Below, piece after piece: positions 25,496 to 33,792 of a DNA stretch of 64,000 bases. Each line of letters begins with the position of its first letter. Position 1 is the first letter of the stretch. The stretch lies in the NCBI RefSeq assembly GCF_004364245.1, contig NZ_SOAV01000004.1:186001-250000 (forward strand), given 5' to 3'. Both the position numbers and the translations under genes were made by a program. The notes beneath the pieces are model-generated. The model saw only the letters and a program-made list of their open reading frames with translations, did not search any database and was not told the origin of the DNA. The DNA is from Streptomyces sp. BK208 (GTDB lineage: Bacteria; Actinomycetota; Actinomycetes; Streptomycetales; Streptomycetaceae).

Positions 25496-26377
25496 TCAGG
25501 GGGCGAGGATCACCGAGCGGGTCAGATGGCGCGGGCGGTCCGGGTCGAGGCCGCGGGCGGCGGCGACGGCCACGGCCAGCCGCTGGGCGCGGACCAGTTC
25601 GGCCAGCGGGTCCAGCTCGCCGGGCACCCACATCGCGCCGGTCTCCCGGACCTGATCGGCCAGCCCCTCGGGCGCCTCGCCGAACATCCAGGTGGCCGTG
25701 CCCGCGGTGCTGATGCTGATGGGGCCGTGCCGGTACTCCATCGCCGGGTAGGCCTCGGTCCACGACAGGGAGGCCTCGCGCATCTTCAGGCCGGCCTCGT
25801 TGGCCAGTCCGACGGTCCAGCCCCGGCCGAGGAAGGTGAACTGGGTGCGCTCGACGAGCCCCTCGGGCAGTTCGGCGGCGAGCGCGGTGCGGGCGTCGGC
25901 GACGACGGCGTCGGTGTGCAGGCCCAGGTGGGCGCGGAGCAGGGTGAGCGCGGTGGTCGCGAACCGCGTCTGCACGACGGACCGCTCGTCGGCGAAGTCG
26001 AGGACGACCAGGTCGTCGGCGGCGGTCATGACCGGCGTCCCCGGGTCGGCGGTGAGCGCGACGGTCCGCGTGCGGCCCTTCAACTCCGCGAGCAGCGCCA
26101 GCACTTCGGTGGTGGTGCCGGACCGGGTGAGGGCGACGACCCGGTCGTACGCGCGGCCTCGCGGGAACTCGGAGGCGGCGAACGCGTCCGTCTCCCCCAG
26201 GCCCGCGTCCTCGCGCAGGGCCGCCGCCGCCTGCGCCATGAAGTACGAGGTGCCGCATCCGACGATCGCCACCCGCTCCCCCGCCGCCGGCAGCGCCGGT
26301 GTGTGGTCCGCCGCCTGGGCCGCGGCGCGTGCCCAGCACTCGGGCTGGCTGTTGAGCTCGTCCTCGACGTACGTCAT
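25496..26377 (-). CDS. SIS-domain sugar isomerase/deaminase (AgaS-like)
   Basis: 293 residues from the ATG at 26377 with GGGAGA 7 nt upstream. Two SIS domains are visible: RVAIVGCGTSYFMAQAA and VALTRSGTTTEVLALL in the first, and FLGRGWTVGLANEAGLK in the second, with the AMEYRHGP motif shared with GlmS and AgaS. These proteins act on phosphorylated amino sugars as isomerases or deaminases, without the glutaminase domain. The upstream promoter and dyad at 26402-26443 separate it from a DeoR regulator. With the aldolase downstream, the pair can be read as deamination or isomerisation followed by cleavage to trioses; this pathway is inferred. Confidence 0.88.
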   Translation of the reverse strand: MTYVEDELNSQPECWARAAAQAADHTPALPAAGERVAIVGCGTSYFMAQAAAALREDAGLGETDAFAASEFPRGRAYDRVVALTRSGTTTEVLALLAELKGRTRTVALTADPGTPVMTAADDLVVLDFADERSVVQTRFATTALTLLRAHLGLHTDAVVADARTALAAELPEGLVERTQFTFLGRGWTVGLANEAGLKMREASLSWTEAYPAMEYRHGPISISTAGTATWMFGEAPEGLADQVRETGAMWVPGELDPLAELVRAQRLAVAVAAARGLDPDRPRHLTRSVILAP

Positions 26378-26401
26378 GTCGCACTCTCCCCGCACACAGG
26401 C

Positions 26402-26443
26402 TGATTGTTCCTGCAAGATATAGCGAGCTTTCGAGCACAATCA
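26402..26443. promoter_or_regulatory. Divergent control region: SIS promoter and DeoR operator candidate
   Basis: An AT-rich island. TGATTGT (26402-26408) and ACAATCA (26437-26443) form a 7 bp inverted repeat 28 nt apart. On the minus strand a -35-like TTGATT (26444-26439) and -10-like TATATC (26422-26417) are 16 nt apart and point to the SIS gene. Confidence 0.55.
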
Positions 26444-26504
26444 AGCAATAGGACGAACTGTGCGGTGCGCTAGGGTCGGCGGGGGTCGAGGAACGGAGGC
26501 GCGG

Positions 26505-27284
26505 ATGTCGCGCGACGCCCGCTGGAAGGCGCTGCTGGAGCTGCTCGTCGAGCGCGGCCGGCTGGACGTCGAGGAGGCGGCGACCGAACTGGAGGTCTCG
26601 GCCGCGACGATCCGCCGCGACTTCGACCGGCTCGCCGAACAGCAGATGCTGGTGCGCACGCGCGGTGGCGCGGTCGTGCACGGGGTGTCGTACGAACTGC
26701 CGCTGCGTTACAAGACGGCCCGTCGGGCGTCGGAGAAGCAGCGCGTCGCCCAGGCGGTCGCGGCGCTGGTGGCGCCCGGCGAGGCGGTGGGACTGACCGG
26801 GGGCACGACCACCACGGAAGTGGCGCGCGCCCTGGCCGTGCGCGCCGACCTGGCCTCCGGCACCCCCGCGCTGACCGTGGTCACCAACGCCCTCAACATC
26901 GCCAACGAGCTGGCCGTGCGGCCGCAGTTCAAGATCGTGGTGACCGGAGGTGTGGCCCGGGCGCAGTCGTACGAGCTGATCGGTCCGCTCGCGGACGGGG
27001 TGCTGGGTCAGGTGACGCTCGACGTGGCCGTACTGGGCGTCGTCGCCTTCGACGTCGCGCACGGCGCCGCCGCCCACGACGAGGCGGAGGCCGCGATCAA
27101 CCGGCTGCTGTGCGAGCGCGCCGAGCGGGTGGTCGTGGCCGCCGACTCCAGCAAGCTGGGCCGACGGGCGTTCGCCCGGATCTGCGCGACCGAGTCGGTG
27201 GACACCCTGGTGACGGACGGCGCGGCCGACCCGGAGCTGGTGCGCCGGTTCGAGGAGGCGGGCGTCCGGGTCGTCACGGCCTGA
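26505..27284 (+). CDS. DeoR-family transcriptional regulator of the SIS/aldolase module
   Basis: 259 residues from the ATG at 26505 with GGAGG 6 nt upstream. The HTH (LDVEEAATELEVSAATIRRDFD, then MLVRTRGGAVVHG) and the DeoRC sugar-phosphate domain (GLTGGTTTTEVARAL, VVTGGVAR, VVVAADSSKLGRRAF) are complete. It resembles AgaR-type repressors of amino-sugar operons. Divergence from the SIS gene across 127 bp that contain a dyad strongly suggests it regulates that gene and itself. Confidence 0.92.
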   Translation: MSRDARWKALLELLVERGRLDVEEAATELEVSAATIRRDFDRLAEQQMLVRTRGGAVVHGVSYELPLRYKTARRASEKQRVAQAVAALVAPGEAVGLTGGTTTTEVARALAVRADLASGTPALTVVTNALNIANELAVRPQFKIVVTGGVARAQSYELIGPLADGVLGQVTLDVAVLGVVAFDVAHGAAAHDEAEAAINRLLCERAERVVVAADSSKLGRRAFARICATESVDTLVTDGAADPELVRRFEEAGVRVVTA

Positions 27285-27307
27285 GGGGCCGCCGGCGACG
27301 GTGCGGT

Positions 27308-28294
27308 TCAGTGGCCGTGGCCGCCGGAGTGCTCCGGCGTGCCGGCCGGGGCGGGTTCGGCCGCGCCCGGCACCGACCCGGCGCGCACGGTGAACGCCGC
27401 GGTGCGGACCTCGCCGCGGTGCCGGAAGTCGAGGAAGAGACGGTAGGTGCCGCTACTGGGTGCGGTGGCCGTGAAGGAGATCCCCGGGCCGGGTTCCGTG
27501 GTGCCGTCGCAGGGTTCGCCGTTCGGGTGGACGTGCAGGTACGCGAGGTCGCCTGAGCGCAGGGCGACGAGGTGGCCGTAGGCGCCGAGGTAGGGCTGGA
27601 GGTCGTTGACGGGTTCGCCGTCGCGGGACACCGTCAGTTTCAGCTCGCTCGCCTTGCCCGGGCGCAGGGAACCCGCGAGTGCCACCTGGTAGCCGTCGAC
27701 CCGGGCGGTGCTGTTCGGGGCGGGCAGCCGCGCCGGCTCGTAACGGCCTGAGGCGGCCAGGTCGGCGCCGAGGGTGAGGTTCTTCGCGCCCTTGCCCGCC
27801 GGGGTGAAGTCGGCGAAAACGCGGTAACCGCCCGCCGCGGGCAGGTCGACGGGGGTGCTCCAGGTGCCGTCGGCGGCGCGGGTGGGGTGCAGGTGGCGGT
27901 AGGTGACCAGGTCGCGTGAGGCCAGGATGAGGTGGAGCTCCTTGTCGTGCTCCCGCTGGTACGCGGTGACCGCCGCGCCGCTCGCGTCCCGGACCGTGAA
28001 GCGCAGTTCGCTGCGCTGTCCGGCGGTGACGCGCGGGGTGGCGAGGTCGAGGGTGTAACCGTCCTCGGAGATCTGCAGGCCGCCGGCCGGGGTGTCCTGG
28101 TGTCCTCCGTGTCCGCCGCCCTCGTCCGGCCGCGGCGCCTCCTCACTGGCGCCGTCCCGTTCGCCGTGCCCGCCGTGGGGCGCGGGTGCGCCGTTCGCGA
28201 CGATCGGGTCCACTCCCGCGCCGACGCCGTAGGCGGTGCCGAAGGCCGCGGCCAGGGCGGCGGCGAACGCGGTGATCCTCAGTCCGGTGTGCAT
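27308..28294 (-). CDS. Secreted protein divergent from copZ-copA
   Basis: 328 residues from the ATG at 28294 (GAGGAG 9 nt upstream). A signal peptide (LRITAFAAALAAAFGTAYGVG) is followed by a His/Gly-rich stretch (HGGHGERDG, GGGHGGHQD) likely able to bind metal, then two Ig-like beta domains (SEDGYTLDLATPRVTAGQRSEL and VDGYQVALAGSLRPGKASEL) containing HxH-type pairs such as YRHLHP and YLHVHP, and a terminal HSGGHGH. Proteins of this type neighbour copper ATPases in actinomycetes. Periplasm-side copper binding or delivery is inferred from histidines and from its own CsoR-like operator. Confidence 0.8.
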   Translation of the reverse strand: MHTGLRITAFAAALAAAFGTAYGVGAGVDPIVANGAPAPHGGHGERDGASEEAPRPDEGGGHGGHQDTPAGGLQISEDGYTLDLATPRVTAGQRSELRFTVRDASGAAVTAYQREHDKELHLILASRDLVTYRHLHPTRAADGTWSTPVDLPAAGGYRVFADFTPAGKGAKNLTLGADLAASGRYEPARLPAPNSTARVDGYQVALAGSLRPGKASELKLTVSRDGEPVNDLQPYLGAYGHLVALRSGDLAYLHVHPNGEPCDGTTEPGPGISFTATAPSSGTYRLFLDFRHRGEVRTAAFTVRAGSVPGAAEPAPAGTPEHSGGHGH

Positions 28295-28351
28295 GACGGT
28301 CGTCTCCTCGATCACGGGTCTCCGGGGCACTCGAAGACCCTCCCTGCACCT

Positions 28352-28380
28352 CACGATACCCCCAGGGGGTACCTAGTCAA
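28352..28380 (-). promoter_or_regulatory. Copper-responsive promoter of the secreted protein, with CsoR-like operator
   Basis: The palindrome TACCCCC-A-GGGGGTA (28357-28371) lies between a minus-strand -35 TTGACT (28380-28375) and -10 TATCGT (28358-28353) spaced 16 nt. It matches the known CsoR operator type (G/C tract flanked by TA), which is released by Cu(I). Confidence 0.75.
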
Positions 28381-28393
28381 GCGACGGGAACAC

Positions 28394-28423
28394 TTGCTTC
28401 ACATACCCCCTAGGGGTAAACAT
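28394..28423 (+). promoter_or_regulatory. Copper-responsive promoter of copZ-copA, with CsoR-like operator
   Basis: The palindrome TACCCCCTAGGGGTA (28404-28418) lies between -35 TTGCTT (28394-28399) and a -10-like AAACAT (28418-28423), 18 nt apart. It has the same design as the divergent promoter 24 bp away, so one repressor, encoded elsewhere, probably governs both. Confidence 0.75.
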
Positions 28424-28485
28424 GAGCTCGCGAGGCGGATACCCCCGCCCCGTATCGCACCTTTCGCTCGCTCCCGGAGGAAGCC

Positions 28486-28728
28486 ATGCCCTCGAACCTC
28501 ACCGCCGCCGTGTCCCCCGCGTCCACCACCTACGCCGTCTCCGGCATGAGCTGCGGTCACTGCGGCGCGACGCTCACGCGGGCGATCGGCGAACTGGACG
28601 GTGTCACCCGGGTGGACGTCGAACTCGGCACCGGACGGGTGACCGTCACGGCCACCGCGGCGCCGGACGACACCGTGATCGCCCGGGTGGTCCACGAAGC
28701 GGGCTACGAGCTGACCGGTCGTGTCTGA
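28486..28728 (+). CDS. copZ: Copper chaperone CopZ (heavy-metal-associated domain)
   Basis: 80 residues from the ATG at 28486 with GGAGG 7 nt upstream. One ferredoxin-like HMA domain with the copper site GMSCGHC (Cys23 and Cys26), then [19 protein letters not shown] and the closing AGYEL. It should carry Cu(I) in the cytosol and pass it to the ATPase encoded next. The operon gap to the ATPase start is 67 bp. Confidence 0.95.
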   Translation: MPSNLTAAVSPASTTYAVSGMSCGHCGATLTRAIGELDGVTRVDVELGTGRVTVTATAAPDDTVIARVVHEAGYELTGRV

Positions 28729-28795
28729 CCGACCCGACACCCCCGCCGCACACCGGGACCCGCGCCCCGGCCGACGCCCCCCATCAGGAGCAGCC

Positions 28796-31057
28796 ATGAC
28801 CCCCGGTACGACCAGCGCACCAGCCGAGGTGGAGCTCGCCATCGGCGGCATGACCTGTGCCTCGTGCGCCGCCCGGATCGAGAAGAAGCTCAACCGGCTC
28901 GACGGAGTGACCGCCACCGTCAACTACGCGACGGAGAAGGCGAGGATCTTCCATACCGGTGACGTGTCCGTCCCGGAGTTGATCGCCATGGTCGAGGCGA
29001 CCGGGTACACGGCCCGCCCACCGGAGCCGGCCCGGGCCGAGCCCGCGAGCGGCGCGGAGGACGCCGGGCCGGACGACGCACTGCGGCCGCTCCGGCAGCG
29101 GCTGGTGACCGCCGTGGTGCTGGCGGTCCCCGTGATCGCGATGGCGATGGTGCCGGCCTTGCAGTTCACCTACTGGCAGTGGCTGTCGCTGACCTTGGCG
29201 GCCCCCGTGGTGACGTACGCGGCCTGGCCCTTCCACAAGGCCGCGTTCACCAACGCCCGCCACGGCGCGGCCACCATGGACACCCTGGTCTCGGTCGGCA
29301 CGTCGGCGGCGTTCCTGTGGTCGCTGTGGGCCCTGTTCCTCGGCACCGCGGGCGCTCCCGGCATGACCCACCCCTTCGAACTCACCATCGCCCGCGGCGA
29401 CGGCTCCGCGAACATCTACCTGGAGGCCGCGGCCGGGGTGACCGCCTTCCTCCTCGCCGGGCGCTACTTCGAGGCCCGTTCCCGGCGCAAGGCCGGTGCC
29501 GCGCTCAGGGCCCTGCTGGAACTGGGCGCCAAGGACGTCACCGTGCTCCGGGAAGGCCGTGAGGAGGAGATTCCCGTCGGGGAGCTGAAGGCCGGCGACC
29601 GTTTCCTGGTCCGCCCGGGGGAGAAGATCGCCACCGACGGCACGGTCGTCGAGGGCGCCTCGGCCGTCGACGCGTCGATGCTCACCGGCGAGTCCGTCCC
29701 GGTCGAGGTCGGCGTCGGCGACGGCGTCACCGGAGCGACCATGAACGTGGGCGGCCGGCTGGTGGTCGAGGCGGTCCGGGTCGGCGCGGACACGCAGCTG
29801 GCGCGGATGGCGAAGCTGGTCGAGGACGCCCAGAACGGCAAGGCGGCCGTCCAGCGGCTCGCCGACCGCGTCTCCGGTGTCTTCGTCCCCGTCGTCATCG
29901 CCCTCGCTCTGGCCACCCTCGGCTTCTGGATCGGCAACGGCTCAGGACCGACGGCCGCGTTCACCGCCGCCGTCGCCGTCCTGATCATCGCCTGCCCCTG
30001 CGCCCTGGGGCTCGCCACCCCGACCGCGCTGCTGGTCGGCACCGGGCGCGGCGCCCAGCTCGGCATCCTCATCAAGGGCCCCGAGGTCCTGGAGTCCACC
30101 CGCAGGGTCGACACCGTCGTCCTCGACAAGACCGGCACCGTCACCACCGGCCGCATGACCCTGCTCGCCGTGCACACCGCGACAGATGTCGAGGAGACCG
30201 AAGTCCTGCGGCTGGCCGGGGCGTTGGAGCACGCCTCGGAGCACCCGATCGCCCGGGCGGTGGCCGCGGGCGCCGCCGAGCGGGTCGGCACGCTGCCCGT
30301 CCCCGAGGACTTCACCGGCGTCCCGGGTCTCGGTGTCCAGGGCGTCGTCGACGGGCACGCGGTCCTGGTCGGCCGCGAGAAGCTGCTCGCCGATCGGGCC
30401 GTGGAACTGCCCGCCCGGCTGGCCGGGGCCAAGGCCGAGGCGGAGCGGGCCGGGCGCACCGCGATCGCCGTCGCCTGGGACGGCGAGGCCCGCGCGGTCC
30501 TGGAGGTCGCCGACGCGGTCAAGGACACCAGCCCCGAGGCGATCGCCCGGCTGCGCGCCCTCGGCCTGACGCCGATGCTGCTGACCGGCGACAACGAGGC
30601 GGTGGCCGCCTCCGTGGCGCGCGAGGTGGGCATCGACGCCGAGCACGTCGTCGCCGAGGTCCTGCCGCAGGACAAGGTGGCCGTCGTCGAACGCCTCCAG
30701 AACGAGGGCCGCTCGGTGGCCATGGTCGGCGACGGTGTCAACGACGCCGCCGCGCTCGCCCGGGCCGACCTGGGGCTCGCCATGGGCACCGGCACGGATG
30801 CCGCCATCGAGGCGGGCGACCTCACCCTGGTCCGCGGTGACCTGCGCACCGCCGCCGACGCCATCCGGCTGGCCCGCAGGACGCTCGGCACCATCAGGTC
30901 CAACCTGTTCTGGGCCTTCGCCTACAACCTCGCCGCCCTGCCGCTCGCCGCGGCGGGACTGCTCAATCCGATGATCGCCGGGGCGGCCATGGCCTTCTCC
31001 TCCGTCTTCGTCGTGGGCAACAGCCTGCGGCTGAGGGGCTTCAAGGCCACGGCCTGA
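28796..31057 (+). CDS. copA: Cu(I)-exporting P1B-type ATPase CopA
   Basis: 753 residues from the ATG at 28796 with AGGAG 5 nt upstream; the frame is open to 28721 but overlaps copZ. One N-terminal HMA domain (MTCASC, Cys21/Cys24), an eight-helix core with the Cu site CPC at residues 400-402, the actuator motif LTGESVP, the phosphorylation motif DKTGT at Asp444, the HP locus in SEHPIA, and the [11 protein letters not shown] hinge. A second membrane metal motif, [15 protein letters not shown] and then [15 protein letters not shown], matches the Cu(I) subgroup (P1B-1). It exports cytoplasmic copper and sits downstream of a CsoR-type operator. Confidence 0.96.
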   Translation: MTPGTTSAPAEVELAIGGMTCASCAARIEKKLNRLDGVTATVNYATEKARIFHTGDVSVPELIAMVEATGYTARPPEPARAEPASGAEDAGPDDALRPLRQRLVTAVVLAVPVIAMAMVPALQFTYWQWLSLTLAAPVVTYAAWPFHKAAFTNARHGAATMDTLVSVGTSAAFLWSLWALFLGTAGAPGMTHPFELTIARGDGSANIYLEAAAGVTAFLLAGRYFEARSRRKAGAALRALLELGAKDVTVLREGREEEIPVGELKAGDRFLVRPGEKIATDGTVVEGASAVDASMLTGESVPVEVGVGDGVTGATMNVGGRLVVEAVRVGADTQLARMAKLVEDAQNGKAAVQRLADRVSGVFVPVVIALALATLGFWIGNGSGPTAAFTAAVAVLIIACPCALGLATPTALLVGTGRGAQLGILIKGPEVLESTRRVDTVVLDKTGTVTTGRMTLLAVHTATDVEETEVLRLAGALEHASEHPIARAVAAGAAERVGTLPVPEDFTGVPGLGVQGVVDGHAVLVGREKLLADRAVELPARLAGAKAEAERAGRTAIAVAWDGEARAVLEVADAVKDTSPEAIARLRALGLTPMLLTGDNEAVAASVAREVGIDAEHVVAEVLPQDKVAVVERLQNEGRSVAMVGDGVNDAAALARADLGLAMGTGTDAAIEAGDLTLVRGDLRTAADAIRLARRTLGTIRSNLFWAFAYNLAALPLAAAGLLNPMIAGAAMAFSSVFVVGNSLRLRGFKATA

Positions 31058-31248
31058 CCCACACCCGCCACCGGGCCGCCGCGCCGCCGCCACCCGCGAA
31101 GGGCAGCCGCCCGGGGAGCAGACCGGTCCGGCGGCTCGGTGCCTGCCGCCCGCGCCGCGCCGTCCCCCGGACGGGTCCGCCCGCGCGCCGCCCGGGCCCG
31201 GGGCGAGCAGGATGGTTCGGGTCCCGTCTCCCCACGGAGCAGGAGCCC

Positions 31249-31893
31249 ATGACCGGACCGACCAACGCCGACGGCGACCCGCGCGGCCCGCTCGGCCCGG
31301 CCGCGGGCCGGATGCCGGAGCGCGGGCGGGCCCTCCGCGCCGTGCTCGCCGAACTGCGGGCCGTGGACGGCGCCCTGTACGCGGCGGTGGCCGCCACGTC
31401 CACGCCCGCCCTCGACCGGGCACTGCGGCGCCTGTCCCACGCCGCCGACCATTCGAAGGTCTCCCTCGGGATCGCCGCCGCGCTCTCGCTGAGCGGAGCG
31501 CGGGCGCGGCGGGCGGCCCTCGTCGGCGTGGCGGCGGTCGCCGTGGCGTCGGCCTCGACGAACCTGCTCGGCAAGCACCTGGTGCACCGGGCGCGACCGG
31601 ACCGGGAGGCGGCGCGGGTGACCACGGACCGGTACGTGCCCATGCCCGCGTCGGCGTCGTTCCCGTCAGGGCACACGGCCGCGGCGGTCGCGTTCGCCAC
31701 GGCCGTCGGCGTGGTCCTGCCCGAGGCCGCCGTGCCGCTCGGCGCGCTGGCTAGCGCCGTGGGCTACTCCCGGGTCCACACCGGCGTGCACTATCCCGGT
31801 GACGTGGCCGCGGGCGCCGTACTGGGCATCGCCAGCGCTGCCGCGGCGCTCGCGGCGGCGTCCCGTCAGCCGAACACCTTCACCGCCTGGTAG
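31249..31893 (+). CDS. PAP2-superfamily membrane phosphatase
   Basis: 214 residues from the ATG at 31249. The three motifs of type-2 phosphatidic acid phosphatases are in order: K-x6-RP (KHLVHRARP), PSGH (FPSGHTAA) and SR-x5-H-x3-D (SRVHTGVHYPGD). Hydrophobic segments around residues 80-105 and 140-210 would place the active site at the outer membrane face. It may act on phosphatidate, undecaprenyl diphosphate or similar lipids. The last 28 bp overlap the 3' end of the convergent phospholipase A2 gene. Confidence 0.9.
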   Translation: MTGPTNADGDPRGPLGPAAGRMPERGRALRAVLAELRAVDGALYAAVAATSTPALDRALRRLSHAADHSKVSLGIAAALSLSGARARRAALVGVAAVAVASASTNLLGKHLVHRARPDREAARVTTDRYVPMPASASFPSGHTAAAVAFATAVGVVLPEAAVPLGALASAVGYSRVHTGVHYPGDVAAGAVLGIASAAAALAAASRQPNTFTAW

Positions 31894-32318
31894 TACGTCC
31901 ACGCGGTGCTGTTGCAGGCGGTCTTGGTGGCGCCGCCGTAACCGGCGCAGACGCGCTTGAGGTCCTCGTAGAAGGCGCTGTCGATCCGGGACTTGTTGGC
32001 GTCGAAGGTGCCCGCGGCCTTGTAGTTGCGGTAGCCGAAGTCGTGCCGTGCGCAGGAGGTGCTGAAGGGAAAGCCGAACGGGTTGTCCGGCGAGGTGGAG
32101 CAGTAGTCGGTGGTCCAGTCGAATCCGTAGGCGGACCAGGCGGACTTGTCGGCGCGCGCGGCGTTCCAGGCGTTGTAGCTGGACGCGCTGGTCTGCGTCC
32201 AGCTCGCGAGTACCTGTGACTTGTCGGAGGGAACGGCGTCGGCGGTCGCGGCGGTGGCGACGACGGTGGTCACGGCCAGCGCGGCGGCACTGAGTCCGGT
32301 GGCGAGTCTGCGGTGCAT
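31866..32318 (-). CDS. Secreted Streptomyces-type phospholipase A2
   Basis: 150 residues from the ATG at 32318 with GGAGG 6 nt upstream. A signal peptide of about 28 residues (cleavage after ATADA) precedes a mature protein of about 122 residues with the prokaryotic PLA2 core: catalytic His/Asp pair in CARHDFGYRNY and a second Asp in DSAFYEDLKRVC, with four cysteines that can form two disulfides. This group, first described from S. violaceoruber, cleaves the sn-2 acyl chain with calcium. The 5' leader carries a 9 bp hairpin. The 3' end overlaps the PAP2 gene. Confidence 0.93.
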   Translation of the reverse strand: MHRRLATGLSAAALAVTTVVATAATADAVPSDKSQVLASWTQTSASSYNAWNAARADKSAWSAYGFDWTTDYCSTSPDNPFGFPFSTSCARHDFGYRNYKAAGTFDANKSRIDSAFYEDLKRVCAGYGGATKTACNSTAWTYYQAVKVFG

Positions 32319-32335
32319 CCCACACCTCCATGAGG

Positions 32336-32360
32336 CTGCGGCCCGCCACTCGGGCCGCAG
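32336..32360 (-). promoter_or_regulatory. Hairpin in the phospholipase A2 5' leader
   Basis: Perfect 9 bp inverted repeat CTGCGGCCC / GGGCCGCAG with a 7-nt loop, ending a few nucleotides before the ribosome site on the minus-strand transcript. A TTGACA lies just upstream at 32371-32366 but has no good -10, so the promoter itself is uncertain. The hairpin may protect the mRNA 5' end. Confidence 0.5.
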
Positions 32361-32445
32361 GTTCATGTCAAGATGATGCGCACCTGGACCACCCGTTCAC
32401 ACCTCCGGAGGCCCAACTCGTCGTGAACACCGCATTCTTGTGACG

Positions 32446-33582
32446 CTACGCGCGTCCCCCTGGCGCCCAGTCCGGATCCCCGCCGTGCATGGCGAGGTGG
32501 AACGGATCGCCGGGAGCGATCTCGCCCGCACGGACCGGCCGTCCGGTGAACGCCGCCTTGTACAGGGCCGCGGCGAACTCCAGCGTGGCGCGCGCCTGCG
32601 GGCCGCTGCCGGGCGGGCGGACCCCGGCGTCCCAGGCGTCCAGCACGGCGCCGAGCTGCGCCGTGTGGGAGCTGGGCACGTCGGCGGGAGGCGTACGCCA
32701 GGCGGCGGCACGCTCGGGGGCGACGTGCCGGGCCGGGGTGTAGGTCCAGTCGTCGTTGCGGTGTCCGTACAGGTGGGTCAACTCGACCGTCGCGTCGGCG
32801 CAGTCGACGCGTATCCGGCTCGTCTCGTCCGGGGACAGCACACTGTTGACCACGGTGGCGAGAGCGCCGCTCTCGAAGCGCACCAGGGCGGTGGAGACGT
32901 CCTCGCTCTCGGTGTCGTGGACCAGGCGCGCGGCCATGGCCCGGATCTCCGCCCAGGGACCCAGCAGGTGCAGCAGCAGGTCGTACTGGTGGATGCCGTG
33001 GCCCATGGTCGGGCCGCCGCCCTCGGTGGACCAGCGTCCGCGCCAGGGCACCGCGTAGTAGGCGGCGTCGCGGTGCCAGGTGGTCTGGCAGTGGGCGACG
33101 AGCGGGGCGCCCAGCTCGCCGCCGGCGATCAGCTCACGGGCGTGCGCGGCCCCGGAGCCGTACCGGTGCTGGAAGACCACGGACGCGTACGCGCCGGACG
33201 CCTCCTCGGCCGCCGCGATGTCGTCGTACTCGGCGAGGGAGAGGCACAGCGGCTTCTCGCACAGCACCCAGGCGCCGGACTTCAGCGCGGCCACCGTCTG
33301 CTCCCGGTGCAGGGACGGCGGCGTGCCGACGAGGACGAGGTCGGGGCGTACGTCGTCCAGCATGGCCTCCGTCGACGCGTACCCGGCGACGTCGCCCGGC
33401 GCCTGCGCGCGGAACGCGTCGAGCCGTGAGGGGTCCACGTCGACGGCGGCGACCAGTTCGGTGCGGTCGGCGTGGGCGGCGAGGGCCGGCAGGTGGCCGC
33501 CGGTGACGATGGCGCCGGTGCCGACCACGGCGACCCTGCGGCGGACGGGGCCCGGCGGCGTGCGGTCCTCCCCTGCGGACAT
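32446..33582 (-). CDS. Gfo/Idh/MocA-family oxidoreductase
   Basis: 378 residues from the ATG at 33582 with GAGGAGG 6 nt upstream. A Rossmann nucleotide site (VAVVGTGAIVTGGHLPAL), the EKP motif with catalytic lysine (CEKPLCLS), and the C-terminal alpha/beta domain with GGGPTMGHGIHQYDLLLHLLG, where the histidine is a usual active-site residue. It should oxidise or reduce a sugar or cyclitol with NAD(P). A perfect GAAAGCGCTTTC palindrome lies 48 bp upstream of its start, so a LacI-type repressor probably controls it. No transporter is adjacent. Confidence 0.9.
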   Translation of the reverse strand: MSAGEDRTPPGPVRRRVAVVGTGAIVTGGHLPALAAHADRTELVAAVDVDPSRLDAFRAQAPGDVAGYASTEAMLDDVRPDLVLVGTPPSLHREQTVAALKSGAWVLCEKPLCLSLAEYDDIAAAEEASGAYASVVFQHRYGSGAAHARELIAGGELGAPLVAHCQTTWHRDAAYYAVPWRGRWSTEGGGPTMGHGIHQYDLLLHLLGPWAEIRAMAARLVHDTESEDVSTALVRFESGALATVVNSVLSPDETSRIRVDCADATVELTHLYGHRNDDWTYTPARHVAPERAAAWRTPPADVPSSHTAQLGAVLDAWDAGVRPPGSGPQARATLEFAAALYKAAFTGRPVRAGEIAPGDPFHLAMHGGDPDWAPGGRA

Positions 33583-33630
33583 GCGGTCCTCCTCGGACGG
33601 GCGGCGCACGGGACACGGACACCACCGGTA

Positions 33631-33642
33631 GAAAGCGCTTTC
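33631..33642. promoter_or_regulatory. LacI-family operator palindrome before the Gfo/Idh/MocA gene
   Basis: Perfect palindrome GAAAGCGCTTTC with the central CG typical of LacI/GalR operators. It lies 48 bp upstream of the minus-strand start, near a -35-like TTGTCT (33656-33651). No LacI gene is adjacent; the only one in the window is at 56754. Confidence 0.65.
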
Positions 33643-33792
33643 AACAGCGCAGACAATAGGCGGGGAGCCATAGCCCGGACAACCCCCACCGTTTGCGGGC
33701 CGGGCGTGCGGCTGGTCGACTGGCGCGGGGGGAAACGGGGCCGGCGGTGACACACCGGCCCGTCTCCAGTCGTCTCCAGAAGGAGTCCAGGC

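Noticed and set aside
28721-28795. Upstream GTG at 28721 as the start of CopA
   Set aside because: It overlaps copZ and lacks a ribosome site, whereas ATG 28796 has AGGAG 5 nt before it and starts just ahead of the HMA domain.
32366-32371. TTGACA on the minus strand as a definite PLA2 promoter
   Set aside because: The position 17 nt downstream is inside a GC-rich hairpin without a -10 hexamer.
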